From assembly GCF_051262515.1 (NCBI RefSeq), contig NZ_JBIMER010000001.1:124001-188000 (forward strand): a DNA stretch of 64,000 nt. Direction: 5' to 3'. The notes beneath the pieces were generated by a model, which saw nothing but the letters and a program-made list of their open reading frames with translations, searched no databases and had not been told where the DNA came from. The position numbers were made by a program, and so were the translations under genes. Positions 8,661 to 15,791 of this stretch are shown in pieces (position 1 is the stretch's first letter; each line of letters begins with the position of its first letter). The stretch comes from Arthrobacter_N sp051262515 (lineage in GTDB: Bacteria; Actinomycetota; Actinomycetes; Actinomycetales; Micrococcaceae).

Positions 8661-10460
8661 GTGGTCCTTCGACTCTCCACCCTTTTCCTGCGCACGCTTC
8701 GCGAAGACCCCGTCGACGCCGAGGTCGCCAGCCACAAGCTGCTGGTGCGCGCCGGCTACATCCGCCGTGCCGCCCCCGGCATCTACACGTGGCTCCCGCT
8801 GGGACTGCGCGTCCTGGCCAAGGTGGAGGGCATCGTCCGCGAGGAAATGAACGCCATCGGCGGCCAGGAGGTGCACTTCCCGGCGCTGCTTCCGCGCGAG
8901 CCCTACGAGGCCACCAACCGCTGGACCGAGTACGGCGAGGGGCTGTTCCGCCTCCAGGACCGCAAGGGCGCGGACTACCTCCTGGCTCCGACGCACGAGG
9001 AGATGTTCACGCTGCTCGTGAAGGACCTGTACAACTCGTACAAGGACCTGCCGGCGTACCTCTACCAGATCCAGAACAAGTACCGCGACGAGGCCCGACC
9101 GCGCGCCGGCCTGCTGCGCGGCCGCGAGTTCATCATGAAGGATTCCTACTCCTTCGACATCGACGACGACGGCCTCGAGGAGGCCTACCAGGCGCACCGC
9201 GCGGCGTACCTGAAGATCTTCGCGCGGCTGGGCCTGGAGGTCCTGCCGGTCTTCGCCACCGCCGGAGCGATGGGCGGCTCGAAGTCCGAGGAGTTCCTCC
9301 ATCCGACCGAGGTCGGGGAGGACACGTTCGTCCGTTCGCCGGGCGGCTACTACGCCAACGTCGAAGCCGTCACCACCGTCGTCCCCGATGCCATCGACCA
9401 CGCCGGCCTTCCGGCCTGCGAAGTCCTGGACACCCCGGACACGCCGACCATCGACACGCTGGTCGCCGCCGCCAACGTCCTGGCACCGCGCGACGGCGGC
9501 GCGTGGACTGCCGCCGACACGCTCAAGAACGTCGTGCTGGCGGCCATCCTGCCTACGGGCGAGCGCCACCTGGTGGTCGTCGGGGTGCCCGGGGACCGCG
9601 CGGTGGACCTGAAACGCGTGGAGGCGAACATCGCCACGCACCTTCCGATGGGCGGCGAGGTCGGTATCGAGGCCGCCACAGAGGACGACCTGCGGAAGCA
9701 CCCCGGACTCGTCAAGGGCTACATCGGACCGGGTCAGGGTCTGGAGAACGCAGTGCTCGGCGCCGAGGCATCCACCGGGATCACGTTTCTGGTCGATCCG
9801 CGCGTGGTGCCGGGCACCAGCTGGATCACCGGGGCCAACGAGCAAGGCAAGCACGTGTTTGGCCTGGTCGCCGGGCGCGACTTCGGCTGGGACGGCATCA
9901 TCGAGGCCGTGGACGTCCGCGCAGGCGATCCGGCCCCCGACGGCTCCGGTCCGCTGGAGACCGCCCGCGGCATCGAAATGGGCCACATCTTCCAGCTCGG
10001 CCGGAAGTACGCGGAGGCACTGGACCTGAAGGTGTTGGACCGGAACGGAAAGCTCGCGGTCGTCACCATGGGCTCGTACGGGATCGGCGTCACGCGTGCC
10101 GTCGCGGCCCTCGCCGAGTCCTACCACGACGGGCGCGGCCTCATGTGGCCGCGCAACGTCGCCCCTGCCGATGTCCACCTCATGGTCACGGGCAAGGGCG
10201 AGGACCTCTTCGCCGAGGCCGAGCGCATCGCCGCCGAGCTCGAGGCCCAGGGCATCGAGGTGATTTTCGACGATCGTCCGAAGGTCTCCGCCGGGGTCAA
10301 GTTCGGAGACGCCGAGCTGATCGGCGTGCCGACCATCGCCGTCGTCGGACGCGGTTTGGCGGAGGGGCTCATCGAGGTCAAGGACCGCGCCAGCGGAACC
10401 GCCGAGAACGTGGCCGTCGCCGACGTCGTCGGCTACCTCGTCTCCGCCGTCCGCGGCTAG
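8661..10460 (+). CDS. proS: Proline--tRNA ligase
   Basis: Charges tRNA-Pro. The 599-residue protein matches the bacterial-type ProRS with an editing (INS) domain: class II motif 1 region (LPREPYEATNRWTEY), motif 2 (YRDEARPRAGLLRGREFIMKD split by an RxG turn), the INS domain at about 220–400 and the C-terminal anticodon domain (GVKFGDAELIGVPTIAVVG). The frame opens upstream at 8592, but GTG 8661 (MVLRLSTLFLRTLRED) matches the family N terminus and is preferred. It follows the GNAT gene. Confidence 0.96.
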   Translation: MVLRLSTLFLRTLREDPVDAEVASHKLLVRAGYIRRAAPGIYTWLPLGLRVLAKVEGIVREEMNAIGGQEVHFPALLPREPYEATNRWTEYGEGLFRLQDRKGADYLLAPTHEEMFTLLVKDLYNSYKDLPAYLYQIQNKYRDEARPRAGLLRGREFIMKDSYSFDIDDDGLEEAYQAHRAAYLKIFARLGLEVLPVFATAGAMGGSKSEEFLHPTEVGEDTFVRSPGGYYANVEAVTTVVPDAIDHAGLPACEVLDTPDTPTIDTLVAAANVLAPRDGGAWTAADTLKNVVLAAILPTGERHLVVVGVPGDRAVDLKRVEANIATHLPMGGEVGIEAATEDDLRKHPGLVKGYIGPGQGLENAVLGAEASTGITFLVDPRVVPGTSWITGANEQGKHVFGLVAGRDFGWDGIIEAVDVRAGDPAPDGSGPLETARGIEMGHIFQLGRKYAEALDLKVLDRNGKLAVVTMGSYGIGVTRAVAALAESYHDGRGLMWPRNVAPADVHLMVTGKGEDLFAEAERIAAELEAQGIEVIFDDRPKVSAGVKFGDAELIGVPTIAVVGRGLAEGLIEVKDRASGTAENVAVADVVGYLVSAVRG

Positions 10461-10467
10461 GCACCAG

Positions 10468-11295
10468 TTGCCGGACTGGTTCGCGACGCTGGAGGGGGCC
10501 GGCCTGGAGAACATCCAGGCCGGAACCCTCCTGCTGATCCTCCTGGCCGGCCTGGCCGCCGGATGGATCGACGCGGTCGTGGGCGGCGGTGGGCTCCTGC
10601 AGCTGCCCGTCCTGCTGCTCGTTCCGGGCATCACGCCCGTCCAGGCGCTCGCCACCAACAAGCTGGGCTCCGTGTTCGGGACGACCACCAGCGCCGTGAC
10701 CTACTACCGCAGGGCGCACCCGGACCTGCGGACCGCGCTGCCCATGGCCGCAGTGGCCCTGGCCGGCAGCTTCGCGGGGGCGATCGTGGCCACCGTGCTT
10801 CCGGCGTCGGTGTTCAAGCCCATCATCGTGGCCGCGCTGGTCGCCGTCGCGCTGTTCACCGCGTTCCGGCCCACCGTCGGCGAACTGACGTCCCTGCGTC
10901 ATCAGGGAGGCCGGCACTATGCAGCGGCCGGTGTGATCGGACTGGTGATCGGCTTCTACGACGGACTCATCGGCCCGGGCACCGGCTCGTTCCTCGTCAT
11001 CGCCATGGTGGTGTTCCTCGGATACAACTTCCTGTCCTCCAGTGCCAAGGCGAAGATCGTGAACATGGCGACCAACCTCGGGGCGCTCGCGTTCTTCCTG
11101 CCCAGCGGGCACCTCCTCTGGGGACTCGGTCTCGTTCTCGGCGTCGCCAACATGGTCGGCGGGTACATCGGGGCGCGCATGGCGGTGAGCAAGGGCAGCC
11201 GCTTCATCAGGGTGGTGTTCCTCGCCGTCGTCGGCGTGCTGATCCTGCGCCTCGGCTACGACGTCCTCCAGGAGAACATCCTCGGAAACGGCTAG
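10468..11295 (+). CDS. TSUP-family permease (TauE/SafE-like)
   Basis: A 275-residue membrane protein with about eight hydrophobic segments in two repeats. The first repeat has GWIDAVVGGGGLLQLPVLLL and ATNKLGSVFGTTTSAVTYY; the second has GFYDGLIGPGTGSFL and AKIVNMATNLGALAFF, the twin motifs of the sulfite exporter TauE/SafE (TSUP) family. Substrates of such proteins are usually sulfur-containing anions or unknown. The start is TTG 10468, 7 bp after proS, the only start that keeps the full first helix. Its stop shares CTAG with the convergent kinase gene. Confidence 0.9.
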   Translation: MPDWFATLEGAGLENIQAGTLLLILLAGLAAGWIDAVVGGGGLLQLPVLLLVPGITPVQALATNKLGSVFGTTTSAVTYYRRAHPDLRTALPMAAVALAGSFAGAIVATVLPASVFKPIIVAALVAVALFTAFRPTVGELTSLRHQGGRHYAAAGVIGLVIGFYDGLIGPGTGSFLVIAMVVFLGYNFLSSSAKAKIVNMATNLGALAFFLPSGHLLWGLGLVLGVANMVGGYIGARMAVSKGSRFIRVVFLAVVGVLILRLGYDVLQENILGNG

Positions 11296-12296
11296 CGCCC
11301 GGCGCCTGTCCCCGGTTGGACCAGCGGCTTGAGATCGCTTGCCGCGGGCAGGTGCGAGACGTCCAGTCCCGCCAGCGCCGTGGCGACCCACAGGGAACGC
11401 TCCGCATCCGGGGCACGACCATGGCGCGTGAACCACAGCGTGTCCTCGACCGCCCGGGCCACGGACCACGCGGCGGCCAGGCCGGCGTCGATCCCCGCCG
11501 CGGATCCCAGGATCCGGAGCCTGCCCCGGAGCGCCGCGGCCTGGTTTCTCGGCGGCAGATCGCCCAGCCGGTTGTGCAGCATCGGCAGGACGGCGAACTC
11601 GCGGTCGCCGACGATGCCCTGCGGGTCGATTGCCGCGTAGCCGCCGGACGGGCGGGCGAGGACGTTGTGGTAGTTCAGGTCGGCGTGCACCAGGAAATCG
11701 TCGGAGTCCCGGCGGGAGACCGCGCCGCGGTACTGGCACACGTCGAGGGCGGCTTCCAGCACTGACCGCGGGAACGGACGGCCCAGTTCCTCCCAGTCCG
11801 CGGGAAACTCGTCGTTCCAGCGTTCGGCCAGGGCATCGGTTCGTCCAAACGGCGGCCACACCGGATCGGCCGGAAGCGACAGCCGGGCCATCAACGCGCC
11901 CCAATGCCCGCACGCCTCCTCCATCGGGACGGCGCCGAGGTCCGCATCGGGCGCCAGTCGCTCCAGAAGGAGGTCGAAGCCCTCGTGCCGCAGCATCCGC
12001 ACAGCCCCGTCGCCGGCCCAGATTTCGAGTGCCCACGCCTCGGTGAGCAGGTCGTCGTCGGGAATGGACGCCTTGAGGGCCAGGGGCCGGCCGGTCTCTG
12101 AGAGCACCGGGACCACGACCGCAGAGTGCCTGGCCCACCAGGTGCCCGCGTCCGCGTCGTGAACGAGGGACCATCGCGCCATCACCCGGTGCAGGTGGTC
12201 GGCCAGCCCGGCCCGCCAGGCCCGTCCCGAGGGAAGGAGCAGTGCGTTGGAGCGCAGCCTGGCCGGCAGCGCGTGCGGTTCCGGTTCCCAACCCAT
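11292..12296 (-). CDS. Aminoglycoside/hydroxyurea phosphotransferase-like kinase
   Basis: A 334-residue protein of the protein-kinase-like phosphotransferase superfamily, closest to the APH(6)/hydroxyurea kinase group. It has ALKASIPDDD (likely the Lys of the ATP site), DLLLERL (hinge), the catalytic HADLNYHNVL and the metal-binding DPQG. The usual role in this group is O-phosphorylation of streptomycin-like drugs, but many chromosomal members have unknown substrates. Composition matches its neighbours, so recent transfer is not indicated. It lies 7 bp after the DUF4439 gene and is probably co-transcribed with it. Confidence 0.82.
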   Translation of the reverse strand: MGWEPEPHALPARLRSNALLLPSGRAWRAGLADHLHRVMARWSLVHDADAGTWWARHSAVVVPVLSETGRPLALKASIPDDDLLTEAWALEIWAGDGAVRMLRHEGFDLLLERLAPDADLGAVPMEEACGHWGALMARLSLPADPVWPPFGRTDALAERWNDEFPADWEELGRPFPRSVLEAALDVCQYRGAVSRRDSDDFLVHADLNYHNVLARPSGGYAAIDPQGIVGDREFAVLPMLHNRLGDLPPRNQAAALRGRLRILGSAAGIDAGLAAAWSVARAVEDTLWFTRHGRAPDAERSLWVATALAGLDVSHLPAASDLKPLVQPGTGAGR

Positions 12297-12303
12297 GGCG
12301 GTC

Positions 12304-13437
12304 TCAGGTCAATCCGGGGCGGACGCCCCGCGCCGCGGCGGCCTCGGCGGCGGCGAACGCCTCCGCCGCCACGAGGGGCCGCAGGTCCGCGGGGGCCGCC
12401 GCGGCGAGGTCGAGCAGGGCGGCGGCCAGCTGGGCCTCCCCGGCGCCCAGCGCGCGGGACGGATCGGCGTCGAAGTCCGTCGGCACGGTGTAGGCGGCGT
12501 GGCGCTGCGGCGGGCATTCCGGCGGAAGCAGTCCCTGTAGCAGCGCGCCCAGCTCCTCGCGCGCGGCCGAGGCCCGCGCGGCAGAAGCGGACGCTTTCCC
12601 GGCGGACCGCGCCGCGGCCAGACTGTATGCGTAGGACAGCCGGTAGGACGCGTCGGCGGCCATCGACGCGGCAGGCGTCGGAGCCGCGGAAGGCTCCGCG
12701 ACCATGCGCGGCAGCGTCTTCGGGGTGGTTTTCGGCGCCTCCGGAAAGGTTTGCGAGACCGTTCCTCCACAGGAACCGGTGGCGATGGAGGTTCCGGCCG
12801 CGTCGCGCCACTGCTGTACCGTGGCGCCCCGGGAAGTCGGCGCCTCGGCCACGACGCCGTCGTGGGCCCGCGCCAAGGCGCGGGCCGCGAGCAGTTCCTC
12901 GATTCCCGCGCCGAGGAGGACGCGGGAGCGCCGCGACGGCTCCTGGACGGACGCGGCCAGAAGCCGGTTGCCGGATTCCGCGAGGTCGGCGGCAAGATGC
13001 GCGGGCGTGTCCGTGCCCGGTCCGCCGGGCTCGGAGCCGAAATCCCCGATGGCCGGCGCCGGTGGTGTGAGCAAATCGACATGGCGTCCCAACACGGTGG
13101 AGACGGTGCCCAGCGACGACGCGACGACGTCGGTCCGTGCAGCCGGCGGGTTGCTCCCCGCGGCTCTTCCGGCCGCCGGCTGGGAGGCCGCGGCCACCAG
13201 CGCCTCGGTCCTGGCCAACAGCTCTGCGAGGCCCGCCTCGACGGAAGGATCCGGTACCGGTTCGGCATCCGGAACCTCCGGCGCAACGTCCGGAATGGCC
13301 CGGGGGGACGGGCCGCCCGTGGTCCCCATGCCGACGACCACAACGGCCACCAGCAGCAGTCCGACGGCGCGGCGCAGCCAGATCAGCGCGCGTCTGGCCG
13401 GGTGTCGGCGGGGCGGGGGTGCGGCGGTGTGGGACAT
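12304..13437 (-). CDS. DUF4439 ferritin-like protein with N-terminal membrane anchor
   Basis: A 377-residue, Ala-rich protein. The N terminus has a basic stretch and one membrane segment (VGLLLVAVVVVGMG), placing the rest outside the membrane. A Pro/Ala-rich middle leads to a C-terminal four-helix ferritin-like DUF4439 domain (SYRLSYAYSLAAARS, REELGALLQGLLPPECPPQRHAAYTVP, AQLAAALLDLAAAA). A similar Ala-rich gene sits next to rimP in mycobacteria, supporting the family call. The start ATG 13437 was chosen; an in-frame ATG at 13449 is possible. Divergent from rimP. Function unknown. Confidence 0.78.
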   Translation of the reverse strand: MSHTAAPPPRRHPARRALIWLRRAVGLLLVAVVVVGMGTTGGPSPRAIPDVAPEVPDAEPVPDPSVEAGLAELLARTEALVAAASQPAAGRAAGSNPPAARTDVVASSLGTVSTVLGRHVDLLTPPAPAIGDFGSEPGGPGTDTPAHLAADLAESGNRLLAASVQEPSRRSRVLLGAGIEELLAARALARAHDGVVAEAPTSRGATVQQWRDAAGTSIATGSCGGTVSQTFPEAPKTTPKTLPRMVAEPSAAPTPAASMAADASYRLSYAYSLAAARSAGKASASAARASAAREELGALLQGLLPPECPPQRHAAYTVPTDFDADPSRALGAGEAQLAAALLDLAAAAPADLRPLVAAEAFAAAEAAAARGVRPGLT

Positions 13438-13597
13438 CCCCTCGATCATCCCACGCGGCCGGCCCGGTGGGGCCCTTCCGCCCGTGTCCGCAGCGTCGCC
13501 GCCGCCCCCGTGCGCGCGACGCGGGAGGGATGCGGAAACGATTTCCCGATAAAGTCGATACTCTTGTTTGCACAACATCATCACGTGGGAGGAAAAA

Positions 13598-14167
13598 ATG
13601 CCCGGCCAGCCAGTAGACACCCAGCTCGAGGCCAGCCGCCTCAAGGAGTACCTGGAACCCACGGTTGCCTCCCACGACCTCCATCTGGAGGACGTGGAGG
13701 TGCGCGCCGCGGGGGAGAACCGGACCGTCCACGTGGTGGTCGATCTCCGGGAGGGAACCGGCAGCGTCGACCTCGACGCGATTGCGGAGGTCTCGCGCTC
13801 GCTCTCCGAGGCCATGGACCGGGACCCGGGGGATGACGGGCGGCCCTACGACCTGGAGGTTTCCTCCTTCGGAGTCGGCCGCCCCCTCACTGAACCGCGG
13901 CACTGGCGCCGCAATGTGGGACGGCTGGTCAAGGTCAACCTCATGGGCGAGGAGAACATCTCGGGCCGCCTGGTGGAGGCCACGGACGACGCGATCGTCG
14001 TCGTTCCGGACCTGACCGTTAAGAAGGGCATGAAGCCCAAGCAGGGCGAGCCCGCGACGCTGGAGTACGGCCGGATCCGCCGCGGTACGGTCGACGTAGA
14101 ATTCACCCGTCCGGGGGACCCGGACGCGGAACCGCTGGACATCGACGACGAGGAAGAGGGGGCCTGA
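13598..14167 (+). CDS. rimP: Ribosome maturation factor RimP
   Basis: A 189-residue factor for 30S subunit assembly. The N-terminal KH-like half (LEASRLKEYLEPTVASHDL, HVVVDLREGTGSVDLDAIAEVSRSL) and the motif YDLEVSSFGVGRPL followed by an SH3-like C-terminal half (GRLVKVNL..GEENISGRLVEA) match RimP (YhbC). ATG 13598 has GGGAGGA at good spacing and is preferred over the in-frame upstream TTG 13568. It is followed after 1 nt by nusA, an almost universal pair. The C-terminal tail is acidic (DIDDEEEG). Confidence 0.95.
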   Translation: MPGQPVDTQLEASRLKEYLEPTVASHDLHLEDVEVRAAGENRTVHVVVDLREGTGSVDLDAIAEVSRSLSEAMDRDPGDDGRPYDLEVSSFGVGRPLTEPRHWRRNVGRLVKVNLMGEENISGRLVEATDDAIVVVPDLTVKKGMKPKQGEPATLEYGRIRRGTVDVEFTRPGDPDAEPLDIDDEEEGA

Positions 14168-14168
14168 C

Positions 14169-15143
14169 ATGGATATCGACATGAGTGCGCTTCGCCTGCT
14201 GGAACGCGAGCGCGAGATTCCACTCGAGCTGCTGATTCCGACCATTGAACAAGCGCTGGTGATGGCCTACCACAAGTCTCCGGGAGCCATCGAGAAGGCA
14301 CGGGCCGAGATCGACCGCAAGAGCGGCCACGTGACCATTTGGGCCACTGAGGTCGACGACGAGGGCGGGGACGTCGCGGAATACGACGACACGCCGACCG
14401 GATTCGGCCGTATCGCCGCGAGCACGGCCCGCCAGATCATCCTCCAGCGGCTGCGCGACGCGGAGGACGACAACATCCTCGGGCAGTTCCGGGGCAAGGA
14501 GGGCGAGCTGGTTTCCGGGCAGATCCAGCAGGGCTCGAACCCCTACATGATCCAGGTGAACTTGGGGACGGTGGAGGCCGTGCTGCCGCCGCCGGAGCAG
14601 GTGCCGGGCGAGAAATACACGCATGGCTCCCGCATCCGTGCCTATGTCACCGACGTGCACAAGGGCACGAAGGGCCCCTCCATCACCCTCTCCCGCTCGC
14701 ATCCGAACCTCGTGAAAAAGCTCTTCGAAATGGAGGTTCCCGAGATCGCGGACAAGTCCGTGGAGATCGTCTCCCTGGCCCGCGAGGCCGGCCACCGTTC
14801 GAAGATCGCGGTCCGTGGACGCGTGCCGGGCATCAACGCCAAGGGAGCTTGCATCGGCGAGATGGGCTCACGGGTCCGGGCGGTCATGAACGAGCTCAAC
14901 GACGAGAAGATCGACATCGTCGACTACAACGAGGATCCGGCGAAGTTCATCGCCAGCGCGCTGTCGCCGTCGCGGGTCAACTCCGTGACCATCGTCGACG
15001 CCGCGATCCGGCAGGCGCGCGTGGTGGTTCCCGACTACCAGCTCTCGCTGGCCATCGGCAAGGAAGGGCAAAACGCCCGCCTGGCGGCCAAGCTCACCGG
15101 CTGGCGCATCGACATCGTCTCGGACGCCGCGACGTCGGAGTAG
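14169..15143 (+). CDS. nusA: Transcription termination/antitermination factor NusA
   Basis: A 324-residue RNA-polymerase-binding factor. Domains in order: the N-terminal domain (SALRLLEREREIPLELLIPT), S1 (GELVSGQIQQGSNPYMIQV..TLSRSHPNL), KH1 (EVPEIADKSVEIVSLAREAG..GACIGEMGSRVRAV) and KH2 (RQARVVVPDYQLSLAIGKEGQNA). As in other actinobacteria it is short and lacks the C-terminal acidic repeats of enterobacterial NusA. It starts at ATG 14169, directly after rimP, with a hairpin terminator about 35 bp after its stop. Confidence 0.97.
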   Translation: MDIDMSALRLLEREREIPLELLIPTIEQALVMAYHKSPGAIEKARAEIDRKSGHVTIWATEVDDEGGDVAEYDDTPTGFGRIAASTARQIILQRLRDAEDDNILGQFRGKEGELVSGQIQQGSNPYMIQVNLGTVEAVLPPPEQVPGEKYTHGSRIRAYVTDVHKGTKGPSITLSRSHPNLVKKLFEMEVPEIADKSVEIVSLAREAGHRSKIAVRGRVPGINAKGACIGEMGSRVRAVMNELNDEKIDIVDYNEDPAKFIASALSPSRVNSVTIVDAAIRQARVVVPDYQLSLAIGKEGQNARLAAKLTGWRIDIVSDAATSE

Positions 15144-15177
15144 GCGGCGTCCCAAAGGACCACGGCGCGGTAGGCGC

Positions 15178-15212
15178 CCGGTGGGCGGTCTCCGGTGGAG
15201 GCCGCCCACCGG
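15178..15212 (+). terminator. Hairpin terminator-like element after nusA
   Basis: A perfect 11-bp inverted repeat (CCGGTGGGCGG / CCGCCCACCGG) with a 13-nt loop starts 35 bp after the nusA stop and is followed by TGTTT. It separates rimP-nusA from the ylxR-infB unit. Confidence 0.55.
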
Positions 15213-15247
15213 TGTTTCCGCTGCGCACCGGGAAGGCCGAAACGCGG

Positions 15248-15253
15248 TAGACT
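15248..15253 (+). promoter_or_regulatory. Candidate -10 element for ylxR-infB (TAGACT)
   Basis: TAGACT lies just downstream of the nusA terminator and gives a leader of about 45 nt containing AGGAG before GTG 15306. No strong -35 is visible. Confidence 0.4.
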
Positions 15254-15305
15254 TGCCAATGGTCCGTATCCGGACCGGTAGCCGGTAGCAGGAGTTATTC
15301 CGAAC

Positions 15306-15632
15306 GTGAGCGCGCAAGACGGGCCGCGGCGGACGTGCATCGGATGCCGGGAAACCGGAACACAGGACCAGCTGTTGCGATGGGCGGTGGCGGAAGACGG
15401 CTCGAATGCCGTGGTTCCGGATCCCGCTCGTCGCAGGTCCGGCAGGGGTGCGTGGTTGCACCCGTCGCCGGAGTGTTCAGCCCTCGCCGTGAAGCGAAGG
15501 GCGTTTTCCAGGGCCTTCAGGGTCCCGGTGGACGCCGTGACGCTCGAGGCGGTGCTGGCGGCACTGGGCACCTCCCCGAACGGGGATGGCGCCGACGCAA
15601 CCGTCCAACCTGAAAGCGGGTCAGAAAACTGA
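15306..15632 (+). CDS. ylxR: YlxR family RNA-binding/nucleoid protein (DUF448)
   Basis: A 108-residue YlxR protein. It has the N-terminal RTCIGCRETG motif, PARRRSGRGAWLHPSPEC and the basic KRRAFSRAF segment that define the fold. Homologues bind RNA or act as nucleoid-associated regulators; the exact role here is not known. The gene lies between nusA and infB, the usual place, and GTG 15306 gives the conserved N terminus. The C-terminal 25 residues are low complexity. Confidence 0.92.
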   Translation: MSAQDGPRRTCIGCRETGTQDQLLRWAVAEDGSNAVVPDPARRRSGRGAWLHPSPECSALAVKRRAFSRAFRVPVDAVTLEAVLAALGTSPNGDGADATVQPESGSEN

Positions 15633-15791
15633 TGGAAACCCGATGAGTGTCAAGCGATGAGCGCCTAGCTATGACTCAGCAGCTAAGTGCAGCATTCGGC
15701 CTGCCGTCCGATGACGGCGGCCGCGCAAGCAATAAAACGAGGGTTCGTACCTGGCAGAAGTGAGTGCGGGGCGGACCGAGACAGGAGAAAT

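Noticed and set aside
8655..10688. A 677-codon minus-strand frame opposite proS
   Set aside because: It covers the highly conserved proS on the other strand and shows no family motif.
11292..12296. A recently acquired antibiotic-resistance gene
   Set aside because: No flanking mobile element, direct repeat or composition shift; codon use agrees with the surroundings.
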